Source of the DNA: Phycisphaerae bacterium
Lineage (GTDB): Bacteria; Planctomycetota; Phycisphaerae; Phycisphaerales; Phycisphaeraceae
Direction of reading: 5' to 3'
Length of the DNA: 64,000 bases
Assembly: GCA_030425705.1 (NCBI GenBank)
Contig: JAUHZU010000008.1
Coordinates: forward strand, 62,001 to 126,000
Each line of letters starts with the position of its first letter. Position 1 is the first letter of the stretch. The position numbers and the translations under genes are program-made. The notes under the pieces are model-generated. The model worked only from the letters and a program-made list of their open reading frames with translations, had not been told where the DNA came from and searched no databases. Below, one piece after another: positions 34,993 through 43,708 of the stretch.

Positions 34993-36173
34993 ACGGAGAC
35001 TCCTGTGAGGGTGCGTTGAAGACGGGAAACCAACGTGTCGATGTCCGCCGGGTCGTGGTACAGACCAAAGCCGAAGCGGACGCGGGACCCGCGCGCGTCG
35101 ATGCGGACGCCCGCGTTCTCGAGTGTTTCCGTGATCGATTGCGCGGACGCAGGAGAACCGACATCGAAGGTCAGGAACCGGCCGTGCGGACGGCCGACGT
35201 GGATCAGCGACGCCTCGTTCAGCGTCGGGACGCCAGCATCGCCCAGCGCCTGCAGGAACTGGTGCTGGAGCGTTTCCATCCGGGTATGCATCGCCTGGAC
35301 ATCCAGCCCCAGCCGGTCCAGCCAGGAGAACACGGCGTTCATGCGGTACTGGCCCGAGGGGTCGAACGTCGCCCCCGCAAACCGCCACCCATCCTCCGCG
35401 TACGCGACCCGGCCGTCCGACGCGGCGAGGGTCGAAAAGCTGGCGTACCAGCCCGTGTTCCGCGGCCGGAGCGAACACCCCGGCGGCACGGCCATGAAGC
35501 AGCACCCCTCCCCCGCCATCGCGTACTTGTAGCCCCCCGCGAGGTAGAACACGCGGCCCGCGATCCGCGACAGGTCCGTCGGCACCGCCGCGAAACCGTG
35601 ATACCCATCAACCGCGACCAGCGTGGCGGTATCGGCGACGGCCGCGACCACACGCTCGAGGCCCGGCAGGACCCGCCCGCTGTCGAAAAACACCTGGCTC
35701 AGATAGATCAGGTCGTACCCGCCGGCACGCACGGCCTGCGTGAGCCGCGACTCCAGCGCGTCGAACGGGTCGCAAGCGACTAAGTCCAGCGAGATCACGC
35801 CGTCTTCCACCAGCCGCGCCGCCTGGCGTGAGAAGCTGTGGAACTCGCCATCGGTTGCGAGGACCCGCGCAGGCCGATCGGAAGGGAGGCAGGACAGCAA
35901 GCGGAGCAAGAACCCATGGACATTCGGGCCGAACACGACCTGCCCCGGGTCGGGCAGCGACAGGATACGGGCGATATGCGACTGCGTTTCGGGGACCACT
36001 TCGCCGAACACGCGGCCCCACTTCGCATCATTAAGAGCCGCGCCGTCTTGCCAACACGCAAGCTGCGCGTCGCGCGTCACGTCCGGCCAGAGGTGGTGGC
36101 TATGCGCCGCGAAGTGCAGGCGGTCGCCCATCCCCTCGAGCGCGATGCGGAAGTGTTCCTTGTACGACTGCAC
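34989..36173 (-). CDS. Kynureninase-like PLP enzyme
   Basis: 394 residues. A class V fold-type I PLP enzyme. The PLP lysine is in FYLAGGYKYAMAGEGCCFMA, matching the GYKY loop of kynureninases. VAVDGYHGFAAVPTDL contains the PLP-binding Asp, and FAAHSHHLWPDVTRDAQ opens the protein. The gene directly downstream of tryptophan 2,3-dioxygenase (17 bp) strongly suggests kynurenine to anthranilate plus alanine. It is more divergent than standard KynU, so related side-chain cleavage is possible. No kynurenine formamidase gene is seen in the operon. Its stop overlaps the phhA start (ATGA). Confidence 0.8.
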   Translation of the reverse strand: MQSYKEHFRIALEGMGDRLHFAAHSHHLWPDVTRDAQLACWQDGAALNDAKWGRVFGEVVPETQSHIARILSLPDPGQVVFGPNVHGFLLRLLSCLPSDRPARVLATDGEFHSFSRQAARLVEDGVISLDLVACDPFDALESRLTQAVRAGGYDLIYLSQVFFDSGRVLPGLERVVAAVADTATLVAVDGYHGFAAVPTDLSRIAGRVFYLAGGYKYAMAGEGCCFMAVPPGCSLRPRNTGWYASFSTLAASDGRVAYAEDGWRFAGATFDPSGQYRMNAVFSWLDRLGLDVQAMHTRMETLQHQFLQALGDAGVPTLNEASLIHVGRPHGRFLTFDVGSPASAQSITETLENAGVRIDARGSRVRFGFGLYHDPADIDTLVSRLQRTLTGVSV

Positions 36174-36190
36174 GGGAATGCCCCTGCGGG

Positions 36191-37294
36191 TTAGCGAGAC
36201 GCCGGCCGGAAACTGAACCCGAGTTCCTGCCGCAGGTCGTCGGGTAGCACGGGCAGTTCGGACCGTGGGATCAGAAACGTCGACAGGTGGAAGAAGTCCT
36301 GGAAGACACGGTTCTGTGTCGCGGTCTTGTTGAGGTACTCGTGCCCGGACGAGCCGCCGGTACCAATCTTCCCGCCGAGCATGCGGTGGACCATGATCGC
36401 GTGCCGCTGGCGCCAGGTCGTCAGCTTCTCATCGATCTCCGCCAGCCCGTTCAGCACCTGGAACGGCAGGTGGAGGATCGGCTCGTCACGGTACAGGTGG
36501 ATGAACAACGCCGACAGGATCGCCCGGCGGGACATGCGGAAGAACCCGTCCGCCACCAGGGTCTCGAACTGCTCAGCATCCAGCACCGAATCAAACAACG
36601 CCCGCGTTTTGTCCAGCCCCTGCAGTTGTGCCGCGCGTTGGGCTTCGTTCAACGCGGTGTTATTGGTGATCGTCTCACGGTCGCCTTCGAGCATGCGGTC
36701 AACGGCCTGACTATACGCGTCCCAGAAACGGAACCCCTTGAAATCAAGGAACGGCATGCGCTCCAGCCAGGCCTGCACGCGGGCGAACAGGTCCGGCCGG
36801 CCCTCCAGCGCGGCGAGGTGCTCGCGCTGCGCATCAGTCAGTCGTGTCGCGAAGCTCTGCCGGTCGTACTGGATCCGGCGTTCAAACTTCACGCCCAGCG
36901 TGATCTCCAGTTCCTTGAACTGGATGCTCTGGAACCCCGACGCGGGGATCAGCAGGTCGCGGAAGTCCAGGAAATCCAGCGGGGTCATCGTCTCGAGCAC
37001 ACCGATCTGCTCGATCAGCAGTTTGAGGATCGCTACGACCCGGTCCACGCGGTGTGCGATCGTCCCCAGGTCCCGATCGTCCAGCGTCTCGTCGTCAAAA
37101 AGGTCCAGGACCGAGCCGAGTTCGTGGAGGATCTGCTTGAACCAGAGCTCGTAGGCCTGGTGCGTGATGATAAACAGCGTTTCGTCGTGTGCGGCCTCGC
37201 CAAACCGCGCGCTCTCGGGGAACTGCGCATCAAGGATGCGGTCCAGGCGGAGGTACTCGCCATAGTTCACGTCTTTGGTGTTGCGTTGGGTCAT
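36191..37294 (-). CDS. kynA: Tryptophan 2,3-dioxygenase
   Basis: 367 residues. A haem enzyme opening the indole ring of tryptophan to N-formylkynurenine. Family signatures: VNYGEYLRLDRILDAQFPES, DETLFIITHQAYELWFKQIL (substrate pocket and distal His region), SGFQSIQFKELEITLG, and the C-terminal HRMLGGKIGTGGSSGHEYLN loop that closes over the substrate, followed by RVFQDFFHLSTFLIP. It is longer than the common 280-residue bacterial form and closer to the 370-400-residue type. It lies 17 bp upstream of the kynureninase-like gene and 20 bp downstream of the flavin reductase gene in one operon. Confidence 0.95.
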   Translation of the reverse strand: MTQRNTKDVNYGEYLRLDRILDAQFPESARFGEAAHDETLFIITHQAYELWFKQILHELGSVLDLFDDETLDDRDLGTIAHRVDRVVAILKLLIEQIGVLETMTPLDFLDFRDLLIPASGFQSIQFKELEITLGVKFERRIQYDRQSFATRLTDAQREHLAALEGRPDLFARVQAWLERMPFLDFKGFRFWDAYSQAVDRMLEGDRETITNNTALNEAQRAAQLQGLDKTRALFDSVLDAEQFETLVADGFFRMSRRAILSALFIHLYRDEPILHLPFQVLNGLAEIDEKLTTWRQRHAIMVHRMLGGKIGTGGSSGHEYLNKTATQNRVFQDFFHLSTFLIPRSELPVLPDDLRQELGFSFRPASR

Positions 37295-37314
37295 GCGCGT
37301 CTGCTGTGGCGGGA

Positions 37315-37947
37315 TCAGGCACGGCTGCCGAGCGTCGGCGACTCGGGACGGGGCATCGGGAACCGGTCACGGGTCGTGCAGTAGTCGGCCCCGCCCATCC
37401 GGCCGATGGTATCGAGCTTCGCGGGGTCGACCACCCCCGCCGCGTCACAGACCCCCTCGGCCAAATGCATCATCCGGACTCGGCCGATGACGAGGTTGGC
37501 CCCGAGCGGACCGTCGCCGACGTGGATCACCCGGATCACTTCGCACTCCATCGACACCGGCGCTTCGCCGACACGCGGTGGCGCGACAAAGCTGCTGGGC
37601 ACCGGCGTGAGCCCGGCGTGCTCGAACTCGCTCACTTCATAGCCGTACTCATACGCCGACTGGTTCATCCGCTCGGCCAACGCATGCGAGACGATGTTGA
37701 CGACAAACTCGCCGTTGGCCTCGACATTGCGCAGCGTGTCTTTCTTCTCGCCATGGCGGTTGTTAACCGGCGCGAAGACGACGCTCGGTGGGTTCGCGCC
37801 CACGCCATTGAAAAAGCTGTACGGCGCGAGATTCGTTACGCCGCCGGGTGACACCGTCGAGACCCAGGCGATCGGCCTGGGCGTGATCACCTGGACGAGG
37901 TAGCGGTAGAACTCGTGCGGCTGGAGGTCGTCGGGGTTGATCTGCAT
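37315..37947 (-). CDS. Flavin-reductase-family (DIM6/NTAB) protein
   Basis: 210 residues. FMN-binding split-barrel protein: YLVQVITPRPIAWVSTVSPG, GVTNLAPYSFFNGVGANPPS and FVVNIVSHALAERMNQSAYE are typical of the RutF/DIM6/NTAB group, which reduce flavin for a partner monooxygenase. No flavin monooxygenase is encoded nearby. It sits between hmgA and kynA with 20-bp gaps, so it is co-expressed with aromatic amino acid breakdown. Its role there is unknown; possibilities include reduction of a quinone by-product of homogentisate oxidation or of a pathway intermediate. That is speculation. Confidence 0.88.
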   Translation of the reverse strand: MQINPDDLQPHEFYRYLVQVITPRPIAWVSTVSPGGVTNLAPYSFFNGVGANPPSVVFAPVNNRHGEKKDTLRNVEANGEFVVNIVSHALAERMNQSAYEYGYEVSEFEHAGLTPVPSSFVAPPRVGEAPVSMECEVIRVIHVGDGPLGANLVIGRVRMMHLAEGVCDAAGVVDPAKLDTIGRMGGADYCTTRDRFPMPRPESPTLGSRA

Positions 37948-37967
37948 GGGTTTCGTGTCTTTGTGAA

Positions 37968-39146
37968 TCAGCCGTCGAGCCAGGAGAACGGGTACTGCGG
38001 GTCGTCCATGCCCAGCGCTTCGGGGGTGATATGCAGCTTGCGGTCGGTGTCGAACATGACCGCGAGTTCTTCGGTGCGTTCGTGGTCCATCGACGCCATG
38101 ATCGTGCCGGGGTGTGGACCGTGCGGGATGCCACCGGGGTGGAGCGTCATCGAGCCGTGAGTCACACCGCGCCGCGACGCGAAGTTCCCGCGGGAGTAGA
38201 ACAGCACCTCGTCGGCCTCCACGTTGCTGTGGACGTAAGGCACCTTGACCGCCTCGGGGTGGTGGTCGAGGTAGCGCGGCGCGAACGTGCAGATGACATA
38301 GCCACGCGCTTCAAAGGTCTGCTGCACCGGCGGGGGCAGGTGGACCGTGCCGGTCAGCGGCTCGAAGTCCATGGCGTTGAAGGTATAGGGATAAACGAAC
38401 CCGTCCCAGCCGACGACATCGAACGGGTGGTTGCACATCGTGACACGCGTCAGCCGGTCGTGATCTTTGATAACCACGTCGGTTTCACTGGGGTCGTCGA
38501 TCATGATGAGTTCGGACGGGCCGTGGAAGTCGCGTTCGTAGTACGGCATGCCGAGCATGAGTTGGCCGTCGGGGTTGTGGTACCGGTCGGGCAGCCGGAC
38601 CGACCCGAACGACTCGATCACGAGGTAGTCCTCCTTCGAGACATCATCCGGCACAAACCGGTAGTTGGTCGTGCGGGGGATGACGACGTAGTCCATCGGC
38701 TTGTAGCGGACCTTGCCGAAGTGGGTCTCGAGCACCCCACCGCCTTCGTGGATGTATACCACCTCGTCGGCCGCGCCGTTGCGGAAGATCGTCTGCTGCG
38801 CCTCGGCGGGCCGGCAGCGATACGCCGCGAGGTCCTCGTTGAACATCATGGGCACACGCCCGGTGACCGAGTCGCCCTTGCGCGGCATCCCACCGGTCAC
38901 GATGTGGTGGTGCCGGAGCTCCACGGGGTCGGCGGCCTGCAGCGGGACCTGGCCGACGTGATCCATCTTCGACACCCGTGTCGGCGGGCGGAGGTGGTAC
39001 ATGATCGAGTAGGCGCGGTTGAAGCCCTCGGTCGTAACAACATGCTCGTAGTAGATCCCCTCACCGAGGTGGCTCTCGGCCTTCGGACGGGGGTGCTTGA
39101 TGTGCCGCTTGGGCGGGACACTGCCGAGTTTCATGTAGGGGGGCAT
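37968..39146 (-). CDS. hmgA: Homogentisate 1,2-dioxygenase
   Basis: 392 residues. It opens the homogentisate ring to maleylacetoacetate using non-haem Fe(II). The cupin regions are visible: VYIHEGGGVLETHFGKVRYK and PMDYVVIPRTTNYRF in the N-terminal half; HPFDVVGWDGFVYPYTFNAM centrally; and the iron ligands in YVHSNVEADEVLFYSRG and GGIPHGPHPG. It is slightly shorter than eukaryotic HGD (about 440). It sits between the FAH-like gene (11 bp upstream) and the flavin reductase gene. Maleylacetoacetate isomerase, the next step, is not encoded in this operon. Confidence 0.94.
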   Translation of the reverse strand: MPPYMKLGSVPPKRHIKHPRPKAESHLGEGIYYEHVVTTEGFNRAYSIMYHLRPPTRVSKMDHVGQVPLQAADPVELRHHHIVTGGMPRKGDSVTGRVPMMFNEDLAAYRCRPAEAQQTIFRNGAADEVVYIHEGGGVLETHFGKVRYKPMDYVVIPRTTNYRFVPDDVSKEDYLVIESFGSVRLPDRYHNPDGQLMLGMPYYERDFHGPSELIMIDDPSETDVVIKDHDRLTRVTMCNHPFDVVGWDGFVYPYTFNAMDFEPLTGTVHLPPPVQQTFEARGYVICTFAPRYLDHHPEAVKVPYVHSNVEADEVLFYSRGNFASRRGVTHGSMTLHPGGIPHGPHPGTIMASMDHERTEELAVMFDTDRKLHITPEALGMDDPQYPFSWLDG

Positions 39147-39157
39147 AAGGGGACCTG

Positions 39158-39931
39158 TTATTGAGGGTCTGCGTTTGCGAGGGACGCCGGCGCGTGGCTC
39201 ATCGGTCGGTCAATGATATGCGTGGTCAGCGTGCCGAGCCGTTCGATCTCCATCTCGATCCGGTCGCCGGGCTTGAGCCAGCCGCCGGTATTCTCCGGCC
39301 CGAGTTCGAGGATGCAGCCGGTCCCGACGGTGCCTGAGCCGAGCAGGTCGCCGGGCAGCAGGTCCGCGTCGCGCGAAGCGTGGGCGATGATCTTCGGCCA
39401 AGTAAAAAACATGTCCGACGCGTTGCCGTGCGAAAGCTGGCGGCCGTTGACCCGGCAGCGCATGTCCAGTGTGAGACGGCCGTCACCGTCGATCCGGTCG
39501 CAGAAGGTTTCCATCCGCACGAGCGCCGGGCCGACCGCGGTCGCGAAGTCCTTGCCCTTCGCGGGGCCGAGGCCGACCTTCATCTCGGCACGCTGCAGGT
39601 CGCGGGCGCTCAGATCGTTCACGACCGTGAAACCCAGCACATGGGCCCACGCGTCTTCTTCACGGATGTCTCGGCCGGGCTTGCCGATGACGACGCCAAG
39701 CTCTAACTCGAAGTCCAGTTCCTCACAACCGGCGGGGGCATACACCTCCACGCCGTCGCCGACGAGCGAACGGTGGTTGGAGAAGTAGAACACCGGCTGC
39801 TCGTACCACTGCGGCAGCATGTCCAGCCCGCGGCGGGCACGGCAGGTCGAGACGTGCTGCTCGAACGCATAGAAATCGCGGAACGAGCCGATCGCCACGC
39901 TGTCTTCGGATTGTGCGATCGGGAGGTGCAT
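39158..39931 (-). CDS. Fumarylacetoacetate hydrolase family protein
   Basis: 257 residues. The FAH fold cleaves C-C bonds of keto acids. Metal ligands are in LDFELELGVVIGKPGRDIRE (Glu-x-Glu), and the downstream Asp is in FTVVNDLSARDLQRAEMKVG. FATAVGPALVRMETF and LGSGTVGTGCILELGPENTG are characteristic of the family. It lies between hppD and hmgA, so its job is probably hydrolysis of fumarylacetoacetate (or directly of maleylacetoacetate) to acetoacetate plus fumarate. It is the short FAH-domain form, not the 420-residue eukaryotic-type enzyme. Confidence 0.88.
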   Translation of the reverse strand: MHLPIAQSEDSVAIGSFRDFYAFEQHVSTCRARRGLDMLPQWYEQPVFYFSNHRSLVGDGVEVYAPAGCEELDFELELGVVIGKPGRDIREEDAWAHVLGFTVVNDLSARDLQRAEMKVGLGPAKGKDFATAVGPALVRMETFCDRIDGDGRLTLDMRCRVNGRQLSHGNASDMFFTWPKIIAHASRDADLLPGDLLGSGTVGTGCILELGPENTGGWLKPGDRIEMEIERLGTLTTHIIDRPMSHAPASLANADPQ

Positions 39932-39939
39932 GGCGTGTG

Positions 39940-41091
39940 TTAGAGCAGCCCCCGCTTGGCCTGCTCGCGTTCGATCGCCTCGAACAAGGCCTGGAAGTTG
40001 CCCTCGCCGAAGCCCTCGGAGTTGCCGCGGCGCTGGATCACCTCGTGGAACAGCGTCGGCCGGTCAAACACCGGCTGCGTGAATAGTTGGAGCAGGTAGC
40101 CGTCGGGCCGGTCCTGGTCTACGAGAATGCGGAGCCGCTTGAGCGTCTCAAGGTCTTCCTTGAGTAGCGGCACACGCTCGGGCACGGCGTCGTAGTAGGT
40201 GTCCGGGACTTCGAGGAACTCGACCCCCTGCTTGCGCATCGCGGCGGTCGCGCGGATGATGTCGCTGGTGAGCAGCGCGATATGCTGAACGCCCGGGCCG
40301 TTGTTGTCGTCCAGGAAGATCTGGATCTGGCTGTTTTTGCCGGTCGGTTCGTTGATCGGCATCTTGATGTAGCCGTCGGTCCCGCCGAGCACCTTGCTCA
40401 TCAACGCGGACTTGCCCGAGTTGATGTCGAAGTAGCCGATCTCCTTGAAGCCGAAGACGCGCTCGTAGAAGTTGGCCCACTCGTCCATCACCTCGACGTT
40501 GCCGACGATGTGGTCGATCATCATGAAGTTGATGTCGCCGTCCTCGATGCCGCCGGGCAGGTTCTCGTAGCCGGGCGCGAACGTGCCGACGCAGCCGTCG
40601 GTGCGGGTGAGGAAGGAGTGGACGGTGTCGCCGTAGGTCTTGATGGCACTGTGGCAGTAGCCGCCGTTCTCGGAGTAGGCCGACTGCTGGGGGGCCCCGC
40701 TGGCGACCGCCCGGCTGAGGGCGTCGGCGGGGTCGTTTACCCGGAAGGCGACGTCACGCACCGCGCAGCCGTGCTTGTCGAGGTGGTCACGGATCACACC
40801 CGCCGCGGCACCGTCGCCCTCCGGCTCGCTGAAGACGAAGTTGATCCGGCCCTGGCCGACGACGAACGATCGCTTGCCGTCGACGCCGGATTTCGTGTCG
40901 CCGTAGGCCCGGCGGAGCATGCCGTAGCACTTCTCGTAGCTGCTGGCCCAGTGCTCGGCGTCGTCGACCCAGAACTCGATGTGGTCGATGTTGCGGAGCC
41001 CCAGCGGGTTGCCGCCATCGTCCTGCGTGGCGGGCTGCGACGAGACGGATAGCCCGGACGGATCCTTGGAGGTTCCAGTGGGAGGCGTCAT
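39940..41091 (-). CDS. hppD: 4-Hydroxyphenylpyruvate dioxygenase
   Basis: 383 residues from MTPPTGTSKDPSGLSVSSQP; a Met 11 codons earlier is less likely. It converts 4-hydroxyphenylpyruvate to homogentisate. Two vicinal-oxygen-chelate domains are seen. Iron ligands: His in MMIDHIVGNVEVMDEWANFY, His in GPGVQHIALLTSDI, and Glu near the C-terminus in the GEGNFQALFEAIEREQAKRG block, which is the family hallmark. It is the first gene of the operon, 66 bp after the predicted transcription start. The tyrosine aminotransferase that makes its substrate is not in the operon. Confidence 0.94.
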   Translation of the reverse strand: MTPPTGTSKDPSGLSVSSQPATQDDGGNPLGLRNIDHIEFWVDDAEHWASSYEKCYGMLRRAYGDTKSGVDGKRSFVVGQGRINFVFSEPEGDGAAAGVIRDHLDKHGCAVRDVAFRVNDPADALSRAVASGAPQQSAYSENGGYCHSAIKTYGDTVHSFLTRTDGCVGTFAPGYENLPGGIEDGDINFMMIDHIVGNVEVMDEWANFYERVFGFKEIGYFDINSGKSALMSKVLGGTDGYIKMPINEPTGKNSQIQIFLDDNNGPGVQHIALLTSDIIRATAAMRKQGVEFLEVPDTYYDAVPERVPLLKEDLETLKRLRILVDQDRPDGYLLQLFTQPVFDRPTLFHEVIQRRGNSEGFGEGNFQALFEAIEREQAKRGLL

Positions 41092-41120
41092 GTTGAGATG
41101 TCCAATTCTTGCCAAGTGAA

Positions 41121-41157
41121 GCAAGGCCCGCGGGCAGGCGCGTGGTAGCGGCCTTGC
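41121..41157 (-). other. Inverted repeat at the 5' end of the hppD operon transcript
   Basis: GCAAGGCC (41157-41150 on the minus strand) and GGCCTTGC (41128-41121), separated by 21 nt. The repeat begins 7-8 nt after the -10 box, so it spans about +1 to +37. It could be a 5' mRNA hairpin or an operator dyad for a repressor. It has no T-tract and is not a convincing terminator of scoB. Confidence 0.5.
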
Positions 41158-41164
41158 TGCCTTT

Positions 41165-41192
41165 ATTATCTCCCGGCCCGGGCGGATGTCAA
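41165..41192 (-). promoter_or_regulatory. Near-consensus promoter of the aromatic catabolic operon
   Basis: On the minus strand, TTGACA (41192-41187), a 16-nt spacer, GATAAT (41170-41165). It is the best sigma-70-like promoter in the window and drives hppD and the six genes below it. Confidence 0.8.
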
Positions 41193-41238
41193 TGCCGACA
41201 AGGGAATCTCCTCCCGCTGGCGTGCCCGCACCCGGCCG

Positions 41239-41895
41239 CTAGAGGGCCATCTCGGGCACCTCGTCGGGTACCACCAGTTCGCCCGCGGTTTTCGACACGA
41301 TCTCCTCCACCGAAACGCCCGGGGCCCGCTCCTTGAGGTGGAACTTGCCGTCAGCGATCTCGATGTACGCCAGGTTGGTGACGACCTTGCTGATGCAGCC
41401 CGCCCCGGTCAGGGGGAGCGTGCATTGGGGCAGCAGCTTCGAGTTGCCGTGTTTGTCCGCATGCATCATCGTGACGATGATGTTGTCGGCACCGGCGACC
41501 AGGTCCATCGCCCCGCCCATGCCCTTGACCAGCTTGCCAGGGATCATCCAACTGGCGATGTTCCCCTCAACATCCACCTCGAAGGCGCCTAGCACCGTCA
41601 GGTCCACATGCCCGCCGCGGATCATCGCGAACGACTCCGCGGAGGAGAAGATCGAAGCGCCCGTCGCCGTGGTGACCGTCTGTTTGCCGGCGTTGATCAG
41701 GTCGGCATCGACCTGGTCCTCGGTCGGGAACGGCCCCATCCCCAGCAGCCCGTTCTCGGACTGCAGCATGACCTCGACACCTTCGGGGACATAGTTCGCA
41801 ACGAGCGTCGGGATACCGATCCCCAGGTTGACGTAGTAGCCGTCCTTGAGCTCGCGGGCGACGCGCTGTGCGAGTTGTTCGCGGGAGAGTGACAT
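41239..41895 (-). CDS. scoB: 3-Oxoacid CoA-transferase subunit B
   Basis: 218 residues from MSLSREQLAQRVARELKDGY, supported by a GAGGAAT ribosome site. With ScoA it transfers CoA from succinyl-CoA to acetoacetate. The catalytic glutamate lies in LQSENGLLGMGPFPTEDQVD (SENG motif). Other family blocks are YVNLGIGIPTLVANYVPEGV and MKGMGGAMDL-like VKGMGGAMDLVAGAD. It is 50 bp downstream of scoA. It would activate the acetoacetate released by the homogentisate pathway just downstream and by HMG-CoA lyase just upstream. Confidence 0.94.
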   Translation of the reverse strand: MSLSREQLAQRVARELKDGYYVNLGIGIPTLVANYVPEGVEVMLQSENGLLGMGPFPTEDQVDADLINAGKQTVTTATGASIFSSAESFAMIRGGHVDLTVLGAFEVDVEGNIASWMIPGKLVKGMGGAMDLVAGADNIIVTMMHADKHGNSKLLPQCTLPLTGAGCISKVVTNLAYIEIADGKFHLKERAPGVSVEEIVSKTAGELVVPDEVPEMAL

Positions 41896-41945
41896 GGCGG
41901 ATTCCTCAATGGGGCTCAACCCGATTCGGGCTTGCTGCGGACGGT

Positions 41946-42644
41946 CTAAGAACGCACGGTACGCTGCTCGATGCGTTTCTCGAATGTTCCCTTGATGACG
42001 CGGTCGACATAGATCCCGGGCGTGTGGATATGGTTGGGGTCCAGCGCGCCCGGCTCGACGATCTCCTCGACCTCAACAACCGTGATCTTCCCCGCCGTCG
42101 CCGCCATCGGGTTGAAGTTCTGCGCCGTCTGCCGGTAGACCACGTTACCGAAGCGGTCGGCCTTCCAGCCCTTGACGAGCGCAAAGTCGCCGGTGATCGA
42201 CGGTTCGAGGATGTAGCTGCGGCCGTTGAACTCGCGGACCTCCTTGCCCTCGCCCACGGGTGTGCCGAACCCCGTCGCGGTGAAAAAGGCCGGGATCCCC
42301 GCCCCACCGGCGCGGATCTTCTCGGCCAGGGTGCCCTGCGGGGTCAGCTCGACCTCCAACTCACCGTTCAGGAGCTGTTTCTCGAACAGCTCGTTCTCGC
42401 CCACATAGGAAGCGACCATCTTTTTGATCTGGCGGTCTTCGAGCAGGATGCCCAGGCCAAAGCCGTCGACGCCGGCGTTGTTCGAGACGATGGTCAGGCC
42501 GGTCGTCCCCATCTTTTTGATCTGCGCGATCAGCCCCTCGGGGATGCCGCAGAGGCCGAAGCCGCCGGCGATTACCGTCATGTTGTCTTCCAAGCCGGCC
42601 ATGGCCTGCTCGTAGCTGGTCACGACTTTGTCAAAACCTGACAT
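41946..42644 (-). CDS. scoA: 3-Oxoacid CoA-transferase subunit A
   Basis: 232 residues from [20 protein letters not shown], with a strong CAGGAGG ribosome site; an upstream frame extension is not conserved. The glycine-rich [20 protein letters not shown] and [20 protein letters not shown] are CoA-transferase A signatures. [20 protein letters not shown] and [16 protein letters not shown] follow. It pairs with ScoB to interconvert acetoacetate and acetoacetyl-CoA. Confidence 0.94.
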   Translation of the reverse strand: MSGFDKVVTSYEQAMAGLEDNMTVIAGGFGLCGIPEGLIAQIKKMGTTGLTIVSNNAGVDGFGLGILLEDRQIKKMVASYVGENELFEKQLLNGELEVELTPQGTLAEKIRAGGAGIPAFFTATGFGTPVGEGKEVREFNGRSYILEPSITGDFALVKGWKADRFGNVVYRQTAQNFNPMAATAGKITVVEVEEIVEPGALDPNHIHTPGIYVDRVIKGTFEKRIEQRTVRS

Positions 42645-42708
42645 GGCGTCCTCCTGTATCGCGTGTCTCGTCAGCGGTTGGGCGTTGAACCATAGCTGCC
42701 CGGCGTCG

Positions 42709-43641
42709 TTACGAATTGTGGCGAGGCGGGCGGCAGGCCGACATCGCCGCGCGGGCCGCCTTCGAGCCGGTGTCGCGACCCAGTCTATCACTAATAAACC
42801 GCCCCGCTTCGATCAGCCGCGAGAGGTCTACGCCGTGCCCGACCCCCAAGCCGTTGAGCAGGTACACCACGTCCTCGGTGGCGACATTGCCCGAGGCCCC
42901 GGGCGCGTACGGGCAGCCGCCGAGCCCGGCCACCGAGCTGTCGACCACGGCGACGCCTTCCTGCAAGGCCCCATAGAGGTTCGCCAGCGCCTGGCCGTAG
43001 GTATCGTGCAGGTGCACCGCCAGCCGGTCGACCCCGACCGCGTCGGCACAGGCCGCGATGACCCGGCGGACCTGCCCCGGGGTCCCGACACCGATCGTAT
43101 CGCCCAGCGACACCTCGTAGCACCCCAGCCCGACCAGGTCAGCCGTCACTCGGGCGACCGACGAGACCGGCACCTCGCCCTCGTAGGGGCAGCCGGCGAT
43201 GCAGGACACATATCCCCGGACACGCAGGCCGGCTTCAACCGCGGCCTGAACCACCGGGCCGAAACGCTCGAGACTCTCCGCGATCGAGCAGTTGATGTTG
43301 GCCTGGCTGAACCCCTCGGAGGCCGATGCGAAGATCGCCACCTCATCGGCACCTGCGGCGACCGCGCGCTCCAGGCCCTTGAGGTTGGGGGTCAGCGCCG
43401 CGTAGGTCACACCTTCCTGACGGTCGATCCCGGCGAAGACCTCGTCGCTGCCCGCCATCTGCGGCACGGCCTTTGGGCTGACGAAGCTCCCGGCCTCGAT
43501 GTACGCCACACCCGCCGCGGCGAGGCGGTCGATGAGTTCGACCTTCGTCGCCGTGTCAATCGGCTGCTTCTCGTTCTGCAACCCATCGCGCGGGCCGACC
43601 TCAACGATCCTGACACGCTCGGGCAGATGGGGGTCGGGCAT
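42709..43641 (-). CDS. mvaB: Hydroxymethylglutaryl-CoA lyase
   Basis: 310 residues. It cleaves HMG-CoA to acetyl-CoA and acetoacetate, the end of leucine breakdown. It starts [20 protein letters not shown], with the catalytic Arg/Asp in [11 protein letters not shown]. The HMGL-like TIM barrel includes [14 protein letters not shown] (metal-binding HxH) and the catalytic cysteine in [20 protein letters not shown]. It lies 64 bp upstream of scoA in the same direction, forming an acetoacetate-producing and -activating unit. Other leucine-degradation genes are not in view. Confidence 0.95.
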   Translation of the reverse strand: MPDPHLPERVRIVEVGPRDGLQNEKQPIDTATKVELIDRLAAAGVAYIEAGSFVSPKAVPQMAGSDEVFAGIDRQEGVTYAALTPNLKGLERAVAAGADEVAIFASASEGFSQANINCSIAESLERFGPVVQAAVEAGLRVRGYVSCIAGCPYEGEVPVSSVARVTADLVGLGCYEVSLGDTIGVGTPGQVRRVIAACADAVGVDRLAVHLHDTYGQALANLYGALQEGVAVVDSSVAGLGGCPYAPGASGNVATEDVVYLLNGLGVGHGVDLSRLIEAGRFISDRLGRDTGSKAARAAMSACRPPRHNS

Positions 43642-43708
43642 CCGGGTCTCTCGACAAAGGCGGTCCGCACATCATACGCCAGGGCCCGGCACGAGCCAGC
43701 CACAGCGA

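Noticed and set aside
41121-41157. Inverted repeat as the terminator of scoB
   Set aside because: Large 21-nt loop, no T-tract, and position at +1 of a strong promoter; an operator or 5' hairpin fits better.
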